Origin: Pseudomonadales bacterium
Lineage (GTDB): Bacteria; Pseudomonadota; Gammaproteobacteria; Pseudomonadales; Azotimanducaceae
Length of the DNA: 58,549 bases
Assembly: GCA_022825925.1 (NCBI GenBank)
Contig: JAJDVW010000068.1
Location: forward strand, 1-58,549
Direction of reading: 5' to 3'
Below, piece by piece: positions 36,138 to 44,177 of the stretch. The notes under the pieces are model-generated. The model had not been told where the DNA came from and ran no database searches. It worked only from the letters and a program-made list of their open reading frames with translations. The position numbers were made by a program, and so were the translations under genes. How positions within the stretch are numbered: the stretch's first letter is position 1; every line of letters starts with the position of its first letter.

Positions 36138-39100
36138 TTACCCCGACGTTGCCGATGGCCTGGTGACATCGATCACGAGCACGCGAACCGTGCGTCGCTC
36201 CCGATCGGCGAGCGCGGCCTCGAGCTGTTGTTTCAGATCGTTCGGGGCGGCAGGTCGCCTGCCGTCTGGCGAGCGTTGCGTGCGACCGTGGCCGAACCAC
36301 AGGACGACATAGATGCCGTGGCCGCCCGCGGCCGGGTCGCTCGCGTACCTCGCGATGAGCTGGGTGCTCGCCGCATGCCAAAGATCGCGGCTGTCGTTGC
36401 GCTTCACCTCGATGGGGACGCGGTGGCGCTCGTGCGTGACGCCGATGTCGGCCCTCTTGTTGTCGGCGTGGTGTGCCTCTGGCTCGCAGTTCGCGCCTGG
36501 AGGCAGGTCACGGCGGAGGTCCCGTAGCAGCGCCTGCGTGCAGGACCGCTCGGGCTTCGGGTCCGTTGCCCTGCCGTGGCCGTCCTCGTTCCAGTACTGC
36601 TTCCAGTCGTCCGTGTTCCCGTGTCGGACTCCAGCGGCTATCGTGTCGAGGCGATCCGCCACCAGGGCTGCGAGGTCGGCGGGCCCGGCGGGTGCGCCGT
36701 CGTCGAGGGCCTCCACTGCCTGTTCGAAGGTCGGGTGGCGGTATTCATGCTCCCGGCGGTTCACGCGCTGGTCGTCGGCGGCGCGTGCCAGCGCGTGGCG
36801 CCAACGCGAGAGTCGGGAATCTCCGGCAAGATTCGCCAACTCGCTAGTGGTTTCAGGGTCGGGATGGCCCGCAAGGACGCGGATGCAGTGCCGCACGAGA
36901 AAGGACGCCTTCAACTCGCGTGTCACGAAGCCGTCGCCGAACCCGTCTGGATCGGCGAATCGCCCGACGAGCCGGACCAGCAGCGCGGCTAGATCGGCGC
37001 CGCCCCGCTCGACCGGGAAGACCGTGCGTTCTTCGGGGCAGAAGAGACTGGCGAGATGGAGCGTGCGCGCCTGCCGGCGGCCGGCCTGGACGAACTCCCT
37101 GGCGGCATCGGCGAACTCCGGGGTCGCCAAGGCGCAACCGGCGGCCAGCCAACGGCCGCGTTGGCGGGGAGGCATGCTCTGTTGGGAGAGCTTGTCGGTG
37201 ATCAGCCGCTTGAAGTCATCTCCGTCGACATGTTGCAGCGCCGCCAGGAGGAAGTACTCGAGCGTCTGGAGTTGCGCGTCGCTGGCGCGCGGCGGAAACG
37301 CACGGAGCAACGGCAGAGCGGCGTGTCTTGCCACTTCGGCGTGGGCGGGGTCGAAGGCCAGCTGCCACAGGTTCGTGTTGGCGGTCTCGGTGCCTGCCCG
37401 GATCAGCGCGGTCGCGAACCGGACTTGTACTGCGGCGAAAGTCCGCGGGTGTGCGCAGAGCAGGTGCCTGTACCAGTCCGGTTCGTAGTTCCCATGCGCG
37501 CACGCGAAATAGGCCGCGAGCGCCTGGCCGATGTGCGCCTCCGTCCACCAGGAAGGCGCCAGGGAACCGGTACGTTCGGCCTCCGCGAGGCTGGCGAGAT
37601 ACGGTTCGCAGAGGTAGTGCCTCCTGCCCTGGAGATACTGTTCCAGAATCGCGTCCTCATCCGGCACGCCGTCGCGGGTCCTGGTCAGCCGCAGGCCGGT
37701 CAGCATCGCCCCCAGCAACTCGTCGTCCGACCCGGCGAGCTTTGCAAGATTTCCTGGGCCGTCGGAGGCGGTGAAGTTGACGTAGACGCCGAAGTAGGTG
37801 CGTGCCAGGCCGTGCAGCATGGCCGGGGGCGCCCGGTTCTCTCCCAGCGCGGCCTGGTTTGCCTTCAGGGTCTCAAGGCCGCGGCGTTCCTCGCGCCGCC
37901 GCTCTTCGACGCGCGCCTGCTGCCGCTCTTCGAGTTGGAGGCGTTCCGGCGGGGAGGGGGTTGGTTCGAGCAGGCTGTTCACGAAGTCGCGCAGCCGCGC
38001 ATCGTCGGCTACCAGGTCGCGGGCCCGCTGGGGATCGATGCCCCCGGATTGCACGGCGAACCGCACCAGTGATTCGGCGACGCCCTGGCGCGGCTCGGAC
38101 AGGGGTTTCGCCTTGCGAACGAGCGCCTCGTGGACATCGGCGGACAGCGTGGCGCCGAACAACCGCTTGCTCGCCTCGTACGGTGCGTACCAGTGGTCCT
38201 CAGGAAGTCGTCGGACGCCTTCGAGCAGCAGGTCGAGATGCCGGTCGGGGCGGCCTTCGATCCAGCCGCGTATCCGGGCGCCGTCGTCCCGACCGCGGCG
38301 CTGGGCCACCTGAAGGCGGACCGCGGCATCGAGCCAGTCATAGAGCCTGGAGTCGTCCAGGTCGTCTCCGTGGGCTTCCAGGCCACGGGCCAACAGGCGG
38401 GCCACGCAGGACTCCAATCGGGAGTCGCTCGCCTGCTCCAGTTCGGGCAACCGCGTGTGGCACCTGTCGAGGAGTTCGGCGACTTCAGCGTCCGACGCCT
38501 TCGACGGGAGTCCGTAGACCCAGAATTGCAGGTAGGCGCCGCCGAACGACTCGTTGCTCTCCTTGAAGTAGTTCCAGAGCATCGATGGGGAAATGGACCC
38601 GGGATAGAGCGCGGACAGGAGTTTGCCGAGGAACTGATCGTCCGGGTCGTCCACTCGCCGGGCTCGAACGTCGTGGAGCAACGCGACGAGATCCGCCTCG
38701 CCGTCGTCACCTCCCCCGTATTGGATGAAGGCGTCGAGGGCCGCTTCGCGGACCCGGGGCCACCGGGTACCGTCCCGCGCAATCTCGAGGAAGGTCGGCG
38801 CAAGGTCCGGCAACGGCGGGGCGTGGGCGAGCAGGCGGAGGACGAAGTCCGCCACGAGCGGGCCGTCGGGTCCTTCCGGCGGGTTCACGAGCGTACGCCT
38901 GAACACGTCGCGCATGGCGGGTGTGGCCAACGACGCGAAGGCCGCCGCCGTCCTGTACGTGGGCTCCAGCCGGCGCGGCTCGCGGACCAGCGCCTGGAAC
39001 AGGGCGTCCCGATCGTCGGAAGAGAACGCCTCGATGTCCCCGTAGAGCGCTAGCCCTGTCGGGTCACGTTCGATCAGGTGGCGTCGGGCGGACGGCGAGT

Positions 39101-40160
39101 GCACCGCGAGCCATGCGGACAGCCCGCGCAGCTCGGAGACGATCTCTCCGTCCGGGCCGGACATGAGCGCGAGCACTCGAGCCGCGGGAAGTCCGCGGTG
39201 AATGAGTGACGCGACGTGGCGTCCGGCCACGTACTCGGCGATGTGACGATGGACGGGTTCCGCCCGGCCTTCCTCCCGATAGCGGAACAGCATCGACCGG
39301 GTGGCATCGCGACACTCGGGCTCCGGACGTCCACTCGTCGTCATGTAGGGATGGTGGCCGTCGGATCTGGCCGGGGTCGTCGCGAGGCCGGGTTCGCCCG
39401 AGATCAGCAGTGCCGCGCACAGGCGCCCGGCGGTGTCGAGGACTTGGCGCGGGTCCCTGGGGGGCGGGATGCTCAGGTGTTCTACGTTGTGCTCTCGTGC
39501 CATGGCGAGGCAGGCTTTCTCGAACGTCTCCGTGCGACCGGCGGGCCACGTTCCGTCATGGACCGCGCGCGCGAGCAGGTCCAGGGACTGGGGATTGGCG
39601 AGCAGGCCCTCCAGGCCTCGCTTGGTCGTTTCCGCGAGAAAGGCGTTCACGTCGCGGACGCCGTCCTTGCTCCTCAGGAGCTCGGTGGAGCCCTCGGCGT
39701 CGAGGGGGTCGAGACGCAAAACCGTCACTTCGCCGGATGGGGACACGGCCTCCAGGCGCCTCTGGTCGGTAGTGAGCCAGTCGGCATGCCGGCACGAAAG
39801 CCGGAAGCGCGGCCTGCCGAGTTCGTCGAGATTGCGCCTGATGCCGTCGAGCGGCGTGCGCGGATCAGGGTGCCCCGCCCGGATTTCGTCGAGAGCGTCG
39901 ATAAACAGGGTCTTGCCCTTCCACTCGGGATGCCGGGCAGCATCGAGGTTCGCGAAGTCGCGAGCGTCGACGAAGCAGGCGGCGTCGCCGAGGGCTCTTG
40001 CTTCCTGCTCGAACTCCGTCGTCTTGCCCATGCCGGGTTCGCCGAGGAGGACGTACGCGCCGCACTCCCGGAACGCGGAGATCGGTCGTGGAGACGTGCT
40101 CCGCGCCTCTTCCGCCGCGGGGTCGCGGAGTTCCGTACAGGTGCGTGCGACGGTGGTCAC
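36138..40160 (-). CDS. NACHT/STAND-like NTPase with C-terminal nuclease
   Basis: A 1340-residue protein. The N-terminal NTPase has Walker A GEPGMGKTTE (residues 40-49) and a NACHT-style Walker B with extra acidic residues, LFIDALDEI (85-93). An Arg-containing sensor (FRLSCRHADWL) and a winged-helix-like segment follow. A very long helical-repeat region spans about 400-1150. The C-terminus shows a PD-(D/E)XK pattern, with D1238 in KRADIGV and E1251-x-K1253 in VPIEVKRN. NTPase, repeat sensor and nuclease is the architecture of antiviral STAND proteins, though their effector is usually N-terminal. GTG 40160 overlaps the stop of the ATPase upstream (GTGA). A defence role is inference. Confidence 0.75.
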   Translation of the reverse strand: MTTVARTCTELRDPAAEEARSTSPRPISAFRECGAYVLLGEPGMGKTTEFEQEARALGDAACFVDARDFANLDAARHPEWKGKTLFIDALDEIRAGHPDPRTPLDGIRRNLDELGRPRFRLSCRHADWLTTDQRRLEAVSPSGEVTVLRLDPLDAEGSTELLRSKDGVRDVNAFLAETTKRGLEGLLANPQSLDLLARAVHDGTWPAGRTETFEKACLAMAREHNVEHLSIPPPRDPRQVLDTAGRLCAALLISGEPGLATTPARSDGHHPYMTTSGRPEPECRDATRSMLFRYREEGRAEPVHRHIAEYVAGRHVASLIHRGLPAARVLALMSGPDGEIVSELRGLSAWLAVHSPSARRHLIERDPTGLALYGDIEAFSSDDRDALFQALVREPRRLEPTYRTAAAFASLATPAMRDVFRRTLVNPPEGPDGPLVADFVLRLLAHAPPLPDLAPTFLEIARDGTRWPRVREAALDAFIQYGGGDDGEADLVALLHDVRARRVDDPDDQFLGKLLSALYPGSISPSMLWNYFKESNESFGGAYLQFWVYGLPSKASDAEVAELLDRCHTRLPELEQASDSRLESCVARLLARGLEAHGDDLDDSRLYDWLDAAVRLQVAQRRGRDDGARIRGWIEGRPDRHLDLLLEGVRRLPEDHWYAPYEASKRLFGATLSADVHEALVRKAKPLSEPRQGVAESLVRFAVQSGGIDPQRARDLVADDARLRDFVNSLLEPTPSPPERLQLEERQQARVEERRREERRGLETLKANQAALGENRAPPAMLHGLARTYFGVYVNFTASDGPGNLAKLAGSDDELLGAMLTGLRLTRTRDGVPDEDAILEQYLQGRRHYLCEPYLASLAEAERTGSLAPSWWTEAHIGQALAAYFACAHGNYEPDWYRHLLCAHPRTFAAVQVRFATALIRAGTETANTNLWQLAFDPAHAEVARHAALPLLRAFPPRASDAQLQTLEYFLLAALQHVDGDDFKRLITDKLSQQSMPPRQRGRWLAAGCALATPEFADAAREFVQAGRRQARTLHLASLFCPEERTVFPVERGGADLAALLVRLVGRFADPDGFGDGFVTRELKASFLVRHCIRVLAGHPDPETTSELANLAGDSRLSRWRHALARAADDQRVNRREHEYRHPTFEQAVEALDDGAPAGPADLAALVADRLDTIAAGVRHGNTDDWKQYWNEDGHGRATDPKPERSCTQALLRDLRRDLPPGANCEPEAHHADNKRADIGVTHERHRVPIEVKRNDSRDLWHAASTQLIARYASDPAAGGHGIYVVLWFGHGRTQRSPDGRRPAAPNDLKQQLEAALADRERRTVRVLVIDVTRPSATSG

Positions 40161-41404
40161 GGCTCGTCGAACCACCGGTCCGCCGGCGTACTCAGGAATT
40201 CGGCCAACGACGTGCCGCCTTCGCCGACGATCATCGCGCGCTCCGGGTTGAACTGCTGCTCGAACGCCTTCAGTCCCTGCAGCCGCCTTGTTCGCTGGCC
40301 GCTCTTGACCTCGATCGCGATCGTTCGGGGTCCCCGACGCAGGACGAAATCCACCTCCAGTTGCCCTTCCCTCCAGTAGTGGGGTTGGACGATGCTGGAG
40401 GCGGTGTTGAGAATGTGGGCGCCTACCGCGCTCTCGACCAGCCGCCCCCAGAACGAGCGGTCGGCCCGGGCCTGCGCGAACGTGTAGCCCGAACCGGCGG
40501 TCATGAGGGCCGTGTTGAAGACGTTGAGCTTGGGACTCGACACGCGGACGCGCTGCCGGGACGGCGAGTACTTCGGCAGGCCCGCCAGCAAGCCAGCCTG
40601 GGAGAGGAGGTCCAGGTACCGGGCGAGCGTCGTGGCGTTGCCCGCATCCTGGAGCTGGCCGAGCATCTTGGAGTACGGGAGGATCTGCCCGGAGTACTCC
40701 GTGCCGAGTTCGAACAGTTGCTTGAGCAACGCGGGCTTGTCGACCCGCGTCATGGCGAGGATGTCCTTCTCGATGTTCGGGGCGACGAGGGCGCCGAGAA
40801 CGTAATCCCGCCACCGCGCCTCGTCGCGAATGAAGCGTGCGCCGCCGGGATAGCCGCCGAAATAGACAAACTCGGCCAGGTGGAAATCGAAGGCGTCGGC
40901 CATCTCGTCAAAGGACCAGTGCGTGACGCGAACCGGCTCGAAGCGGCCCGCAAGGCTCTCGGTCAGCCCGGACTGCATCAGGAGCGGCGCCGACCCGAGG
41001 AGGATCACGTGCAACTGGCGATGTTCCGCCCGGTCCGCGTCCCACAGCCCCTTGACCGTGGACGACCACCCGGGGATCGTCTGGATCTCGTCCAGCGCGA
41101 GCACGAAGCCGCGCGGGTCGCGGTCGGCCTCGTCCCGTGCCTGACGCCACGTCCCGACCAGCCACTCGGTGTCCGGTTGACGCGGTGCGCGGAACGTGAC
41201 TTCCGCGTCCGGCGAGCTACCGTCGTCGGTGTCGACCTCGTCCAGCCGGGCATGGTGGTGGGGCCGGTCGGCACGACGTAGCGCCTGGCGCACGAGCGTC
41301 GTCTTGCCGCTCTGGCGCGGGCCGAACACGGCGACGAGATGGAGTGGGGGCTCCGCGAGCCGGTTCAGCAGCGTCTGGACTTGAGTGCGATGAAAGACCT
41401 CCAT
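40157..41404 (-). CDS. DUF4143-type AAA ATPase
   Basis: A 415-residue ATPase of the AAA_14/DUF4143 type. Walker A is GPRQSGKTT (28-36) and Walker B is FVLALDEIQ (100-108). A winged-helix segment (LQDAGNATTLARYLDLLSQ) follows. The DUF4143 C-terminus is a degenerate PD-(D/E)XK fold (LEVDFVLRRG, IAIEVKSG). These proteins are common, often autoregulated, and poorly understood. It is translationally coupled to the large STAND-like gene, unusual for this normally solitary family, and has an AT-rich palindrome 19 bases upstream of its ATG. Confidence 0.85.
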   Translation of the reverse strand: MEVFHRTQVQTLLNRLAEPPLHLVAVFGPRQSGKTTLVRQALRRADRPHHHARLDEVDTDDGSSPDAEVTFRAPRQPDTEWLVGTWRQARDEADRDPRGFVLALDEIQTIPGWSSTVKGLWDADRAEHRQLHVILLGSAPLLMQSGLTESLAGRFEPVRVTHWSFDEMADAFDFHLAEFVYFGGYPGGARFIRDEARWRDYVLGALVAPNIEKDILAMTRVDKPALLKQLFELGTEYSGQILPYSKMLGQLQDAGNATTLARYLDLLSQAGLLAGLPKYSPSRQRVRVSSPKLNVFNTALMTAGSGYTFAQARADRSFWGRLVESAVGAHILNTASSIVQPHYWREGQLEVDFVLRRGPRTIAIEVKSGQRTRRLQGLKAFEQQFNPERAMIVGEGGTSLAEFLSTPADRWFDEP

Positions 41405-41422
41405 GTCCGCAAAATACCGTTC

Positions 41423-41438
41423 TGAATAATTTTATTCA
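41423..41438. promoter_or_regulatory. AT-rich palindrome at ATPase promoter
   Basis: Perfect seven-base inverted repeat TGAATAA-TT-TTATTCA, an obvious AT island in very GC-rich DNA, 19 bases upstream of the DUF4143 ATPase start and between it and the divergent small ORFs. Likely the operator/promoter core of the two-gene module. Confidence 0.55.
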
Positions 41439-41490
41439 ATAGGATGTTCTACGATGTGAATCTCAAGCGACGAGAGTGCAGAATGCGTGC

Positions 41491-41703
41491 ATGCGCGACG
41501 AGGACACGAGTGCGATGCGGCGCGAGTACGATTTCTCGCGTGGCGTCAGGGGCAAGCACCACGAGGCCTATCGCCGGGGCGCGAACACCGTACGGATTAC
41601 GACGTCCGCGACCGTCCTTCCAAACGATCCGGCGATGTCCAAGCACGGGCGCACGTCGGGGCGGCTCGGGCGGCTGGCGCCGAAACGCCCACCGGGAAGG
41701 TAA
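41491..41703 (+). CDS. Small antitoxin-like protein
   Basis: A 70-residue ORF containing MRREYDFSRGVRGKHHEAY, the conserved opening of a widespread small protein usually encoded beside toxin-antitoxin genes such as BrnT or HicB. The C-terminal half (PNDPAMSKHGR...APKRPPG) fits loosely with the family tail. ATG 41491 or the internal ATG 41515 could be the start. It stops seven bases before a HicB-like ORF. It may be slightly degraded. Confidence 0.5.
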   Translation: MRDEDTSAMRREYDFSRGVRGKHHEAYRRGANTVRITTSATVLPNDPAMSKHGRTSGRLGRLAPKRPPGR

Positions 41704-41709
41704 CCGGCG

Positions 41710-41922
41710 ATATACAAGTACGAGATCATCCTGTACTGGAGCAACGTCGATGCGGTCTTCATCGCGAAGGTACCGGAACTGCCGGGCTGCATGGTCCACG
41801 GCGACAGCCATGAGGACGCCTTGAGGAACGTGAACGAGGCCATGCGGCTTTGGATCGACACCGCGCGCGAGTTGGGCAAGCCGATACCGGAGCCCAAGGG
41901 CGAGCGGCTGCCTTGCGGATGA
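41710..41922 (+). CDS. HicB-family antitoxin lacking an ATG
   Basis: A 70-residue HicB-type partial-RNase-H-fold antitoxin. YEIILYWSNVDAVFIAKVP, ELPGCMVHGDSHEDAL and RELGKPIPEPKGERL match it end to end. The frame opens at an in-frame TAA (41701-41703) and offers no ATG, GTG or TTG before the domain. The codon at the expected Met position is ATA (41710), preceded at the right distance by GGGAAGG. Either ATA is used weakly as a start or the start has mutated. No HicA toxin is visible beside it. Confidence 0.6.
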   Translation: MYKYEIILYWSNVDAVFIAKVPELPGCMVHGDSHEDALRNVNEAMRLWIDTARELGKPIPEPKGERLPCG

Positions 41923-42086
41923 AGGTCGCGGTCGGACACCGAGTGCCGCTGAGCGATGCCGGGCTCGCCGTGCTCGACGAGGCGCGCCCCATTGCCGATC
42001 CAAACGGCCTGGTGTTCCCCGGCATCACGGGACGGCCAATGACGGTGCGTTACGATATGGTGCACAACCCGACTTTGACCGGTTGA
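41919..42086 (+). pseudogene. Tyrosine recombinase catalytic scrap
   Basis: About 55 codons of a P4-type integrase: MKVAVGHRVPLSDAGLAVL followed by NGLVFPGITGRPMT, the segment that lies between the first catalytic Arg and the H-x-x-R box. Nothing of the remaining catalytic residues survives. It overlaps the end of the HicB-like ORF and marks a former mobile element boundary. Confidence 0.65.
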
Positions 42087-42093
42087 CCAAACC

Positions 42094-42354
42094 ATCGCGA
42101 ACCACCTCGTTCAGGCGCGCATCGACAAGGAGATCAAGGAGGAGGCCGCCACCGTTCTGGCCGCCATGGGGCTCACCGTCTCCGACGCGATCCGGCTCCT
42201 GCTCACCCGCGTGGCCAGGGATGGGGCTCTGCCGTTCGCTCCCCTCGTGCCGAACGCCGAAACCATCGCCGCCATGAAGGAAGCTCGCGCAGGCAACTTG
42301 GCCCAGTTCGACGATGTAGAGAGCCTGTTCGACGATCTCCATGCGGAGCATTGA
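42094..42354 (+). CDS. RelB/DinJ antitoxin lacking an ATG
   Basis: An 86-residue RelB/DinJ-type ribbon-helix-helix antitoxin. The beta strand HLVQARIDKEIKEEA, helix VLAAMGLTVSDAIRLLL and tail VPNAETIAAMKEA fit the family throughout. No ATG, GTG or TTG precedes the strand after the in-frame TGA at 42076. The codon aligned with the family Met is ATC (42094). The first ATG, 42166, would delete the DNA-binding strand. It overlaps the broken yafQ gene by 14 bases. Confidence 0.6.
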   Translation: MANHLVQARIDKEIKEEAATVLAAMGLTVSDAIRLLLTRVARDGALPFAPLVPNAETIAAMKEARAGNLAQFDDVESLFDDLHAEH

Positions 42355-42616
42355 GCGTACGCGTGCGGTCAAGCGCGACTGCAGGGGGAGTCCCGTGGCA
42401 GGGACGGCAGTCGCCTCGACGAGCGGCTGGTCCCCGTCGTGACCGCATTGGCCAACGACATCCCACTTGCCCGCCACCATCACGACCACGCACTGAGCGG
42501 CTCCTGGGCGGACTTCCGCGACTGCCACGTTCGCCCGACCTCATCCTGATCTATGGGAAAGCCGGTCGCGACCTTCTGCGCCTTGTTCGCCTCGGCTCTC
42601 ATGCCGAACTGGGCTG
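42341..42616 (+). pseudogene. YafQ/RelE-type toxin, two frameshifts
   Basis: A YafQ mRNA-interferase gene starting at ATG 42341 inside the relB-like ORF. Joining three frames gives the family sequence: RSIERTRAVKRD, then SRLDERLVPVVTALAND and SWADFRDCHVRPD, then LILIYGKAGRDLLRLVRLG and SHAEL. Frameshifts fall near 42385-42410 and near 42537-42541. The toxin is dead while its antitoxin frame is still open, the usual order of decay. Confidence 0.75.
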
Positions 42617-42959
42617 CGACCGATGCTGTCCCGCCATTCGCCCGTGTGCCGTCCCTTCGGCGAATCAGAAGATCAGGGAAACGACGACTCCTGACACACG
42701 GCGACTCCCATTTGGACTCAGCGCCTACTAGACTACGGTCCACCGCTACAGATGGATCGATGTCCTAGTGCCCACCGAACCTTCGGTCATCGCCACGGAC
42801 CACGCGCCGGACTACCCGATGAGGTCCAGCGGGACCCCCGCGCCGACGGTCCGGGACGTACCCCCGCTCGTCGCCTTGGGGGCGGGACAGATGCAACGCA
42901 AGCAGCCTAGCCGTTCCGGGAAAGACAGCTTCCGCTACAGATCGAAGCGGCACGCCTCA
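42617..42959. other. Leader region of the 11-gene operon
   Basis: No supported gene. The DndC-like frame stays open back to a GTG at 42768, but the 64 extra residues resemble nothing and ATG 42960 fits the family start. The operon promoter must lie here, but I could not recognise convincing -35/-10 boxes. Confidence 0.4.
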
Positions 42960-44177
42960 ATGCCCCATGTCGTCAAGTTCTCCGGGGGTCGATCAAGCGC
43001 CATGCTGCTCTTTCTCCTGTTGGAGAACGACCTGTTAGATCGGGACAGAGGCGATGTCATTGTGTTCAACAATACGTCCGCGGAGCACCCGGCAACCTAC
43101 CGTTTCGTTCGCGATTGCATGGCCGCAGCCCGACCGTACGGAATACCGTTCTACCAGATCGAGTTCCAGACCTACGAGGACGCGCGACGAGGTGAGTGGA
43201 CTCGCCTTCCCACCTATCGCCTCGTCAACGACATCCCGAAATCCAGTGCCAATCCAGACGGATTCCACTGGCATGGCGAGGTTTTCGAGGAGCTGCTCTC
43301 CTGGACCGGCTACGTGCCAAACCAGTTCAATCGCATCTGCACACGTCACCTGAAGCTCGATGTCACTCGCGCTTTCCTCAAGGACTGGCTGGCCGCCAAG
43401 CCGGGTATCCCCAGGCTCGGCCACTACGGCGACAACCCGCGGATGGACGACGATGCGGCCTACCGACGGCACCTGGATAGCCAGGGCGGCGTACCAAGGG
43501 AAATCTTCCTCCGCAAGCGCGAGTACGTCTGGCAACGGCCTCATGTCCGGCCCGACCAGTGCTACGCCGACTTCTGGCCAGGGTGGCAGTCCTTTGACAA
43601 CCCTGCCCTAGAGGGGAAGACCCTTGGCGACCAGGCCGTTTTCGGGAAGCGCGGCGTCGAGTACGTAGCGTTCATCGGCCTGCGCGACGATGAGTCCCAC
43701 CGAGTCCAACGGGTCCGTGACCGCAACGACACCACCAAGGGCTATGAGGGCGAACACGTCTACATGCCGCTTGCCGACATGTACGTCACCCGAGACGACG
43801 TCAACGACTTCTGGCGCCAACAGACGTGGGATCTTTCCCTGCCGCAAGACGCCAGCCTGTCCAACTGCGTCTACTGTTTCCTCAAGGGGGCGGTCAACTT
43901 GCGCGATGTCCACGCGCGCATGACCAAAGAAGCCGAACCTGGCATCGTTGACGACGAATTCGGCCCGCTCGCCGAGACGCCCAGCGACTTGGCGTGGTGG
44001 AACCGCCTGGAGGCGACCTACGGTCGCGATTTGAAAGCCGAGGGACGCTCGACTCGCGCCGACGTCACTCACATCGGTTTCTTCGGCAACAACCGGTTCT
44101 CCTACGGCGATGTCGGGAGCGGTGCCGAACTCGGCGAATTCGCCGAGTCGATACTGCCGTGCGACTGCACCGAATGA
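42960..44177 (+). CDS. DndC-like PAPS-reductase-fold protein
   Basis: A 405-residue adenine-nucleotide alpha-hydrolase. The PP-loop FSGGRSSAM (residues 7-15) binds ATP, and NRICTRHLK (C127) and GLRDDESHR follow as in PAPS reductases. NCVYCFLKG supplies C303 and C306, and CDCTE closes the protein, so an iron-sulfur cluster is plausible. In phosphorothioation, DndC uses such a cluster and ATP to activate the DNA backbone for sulfur insertion. It is shorter than canonical DndC (about 500) and unlike SspD. It is coupled to a cysteine desulfurase by an ATGA overlap, which strongly supports a sulfur-transfer role. Confidence 0.8.
   Translation: MPHVVKFSGGRSSAMLLFLLLENDLLDRDRGDVIVFNNTSAEHPATYRFVRDCMAAARPYGIPFYQIEFQTYEDARRGEWTRLPTYRLVNDIPKSSANPDGFHWHGEVFEELLSWTGYVPNQFNRICTRHLKLDVTRAFLKDWLAAKPGIPRLGHYGDNPRMDDDAAYRRHLDSQGGVPREIFLRKREYVWQRPHVRPDQCYADFWPGWQSFDNPALEGKTLGDQAVFGKRGVEYVAFIGLRDDESHRVQRVRDRNDTTKGYEGEHVYMPLADMYVTRDDVNDFWRQQTWDLSLPQDASLSNCVYCFLKGAVNLRDVHARMTKEAEPGIVDDEFGPLAETPSDLAWWNRLEATYGRDLKAEGRSTRADVTHIGFFGNNRFSYGDVGSGAELGEFAESILPCDCTE

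Noticed and set aside
42768..42959. Longer start (GTG 42768) for the DndC-like gene
   Set aside because: The added residues have no family similarity and the PP-loop normally lies close to the N-terminus, which ATG 42960 satisfies.
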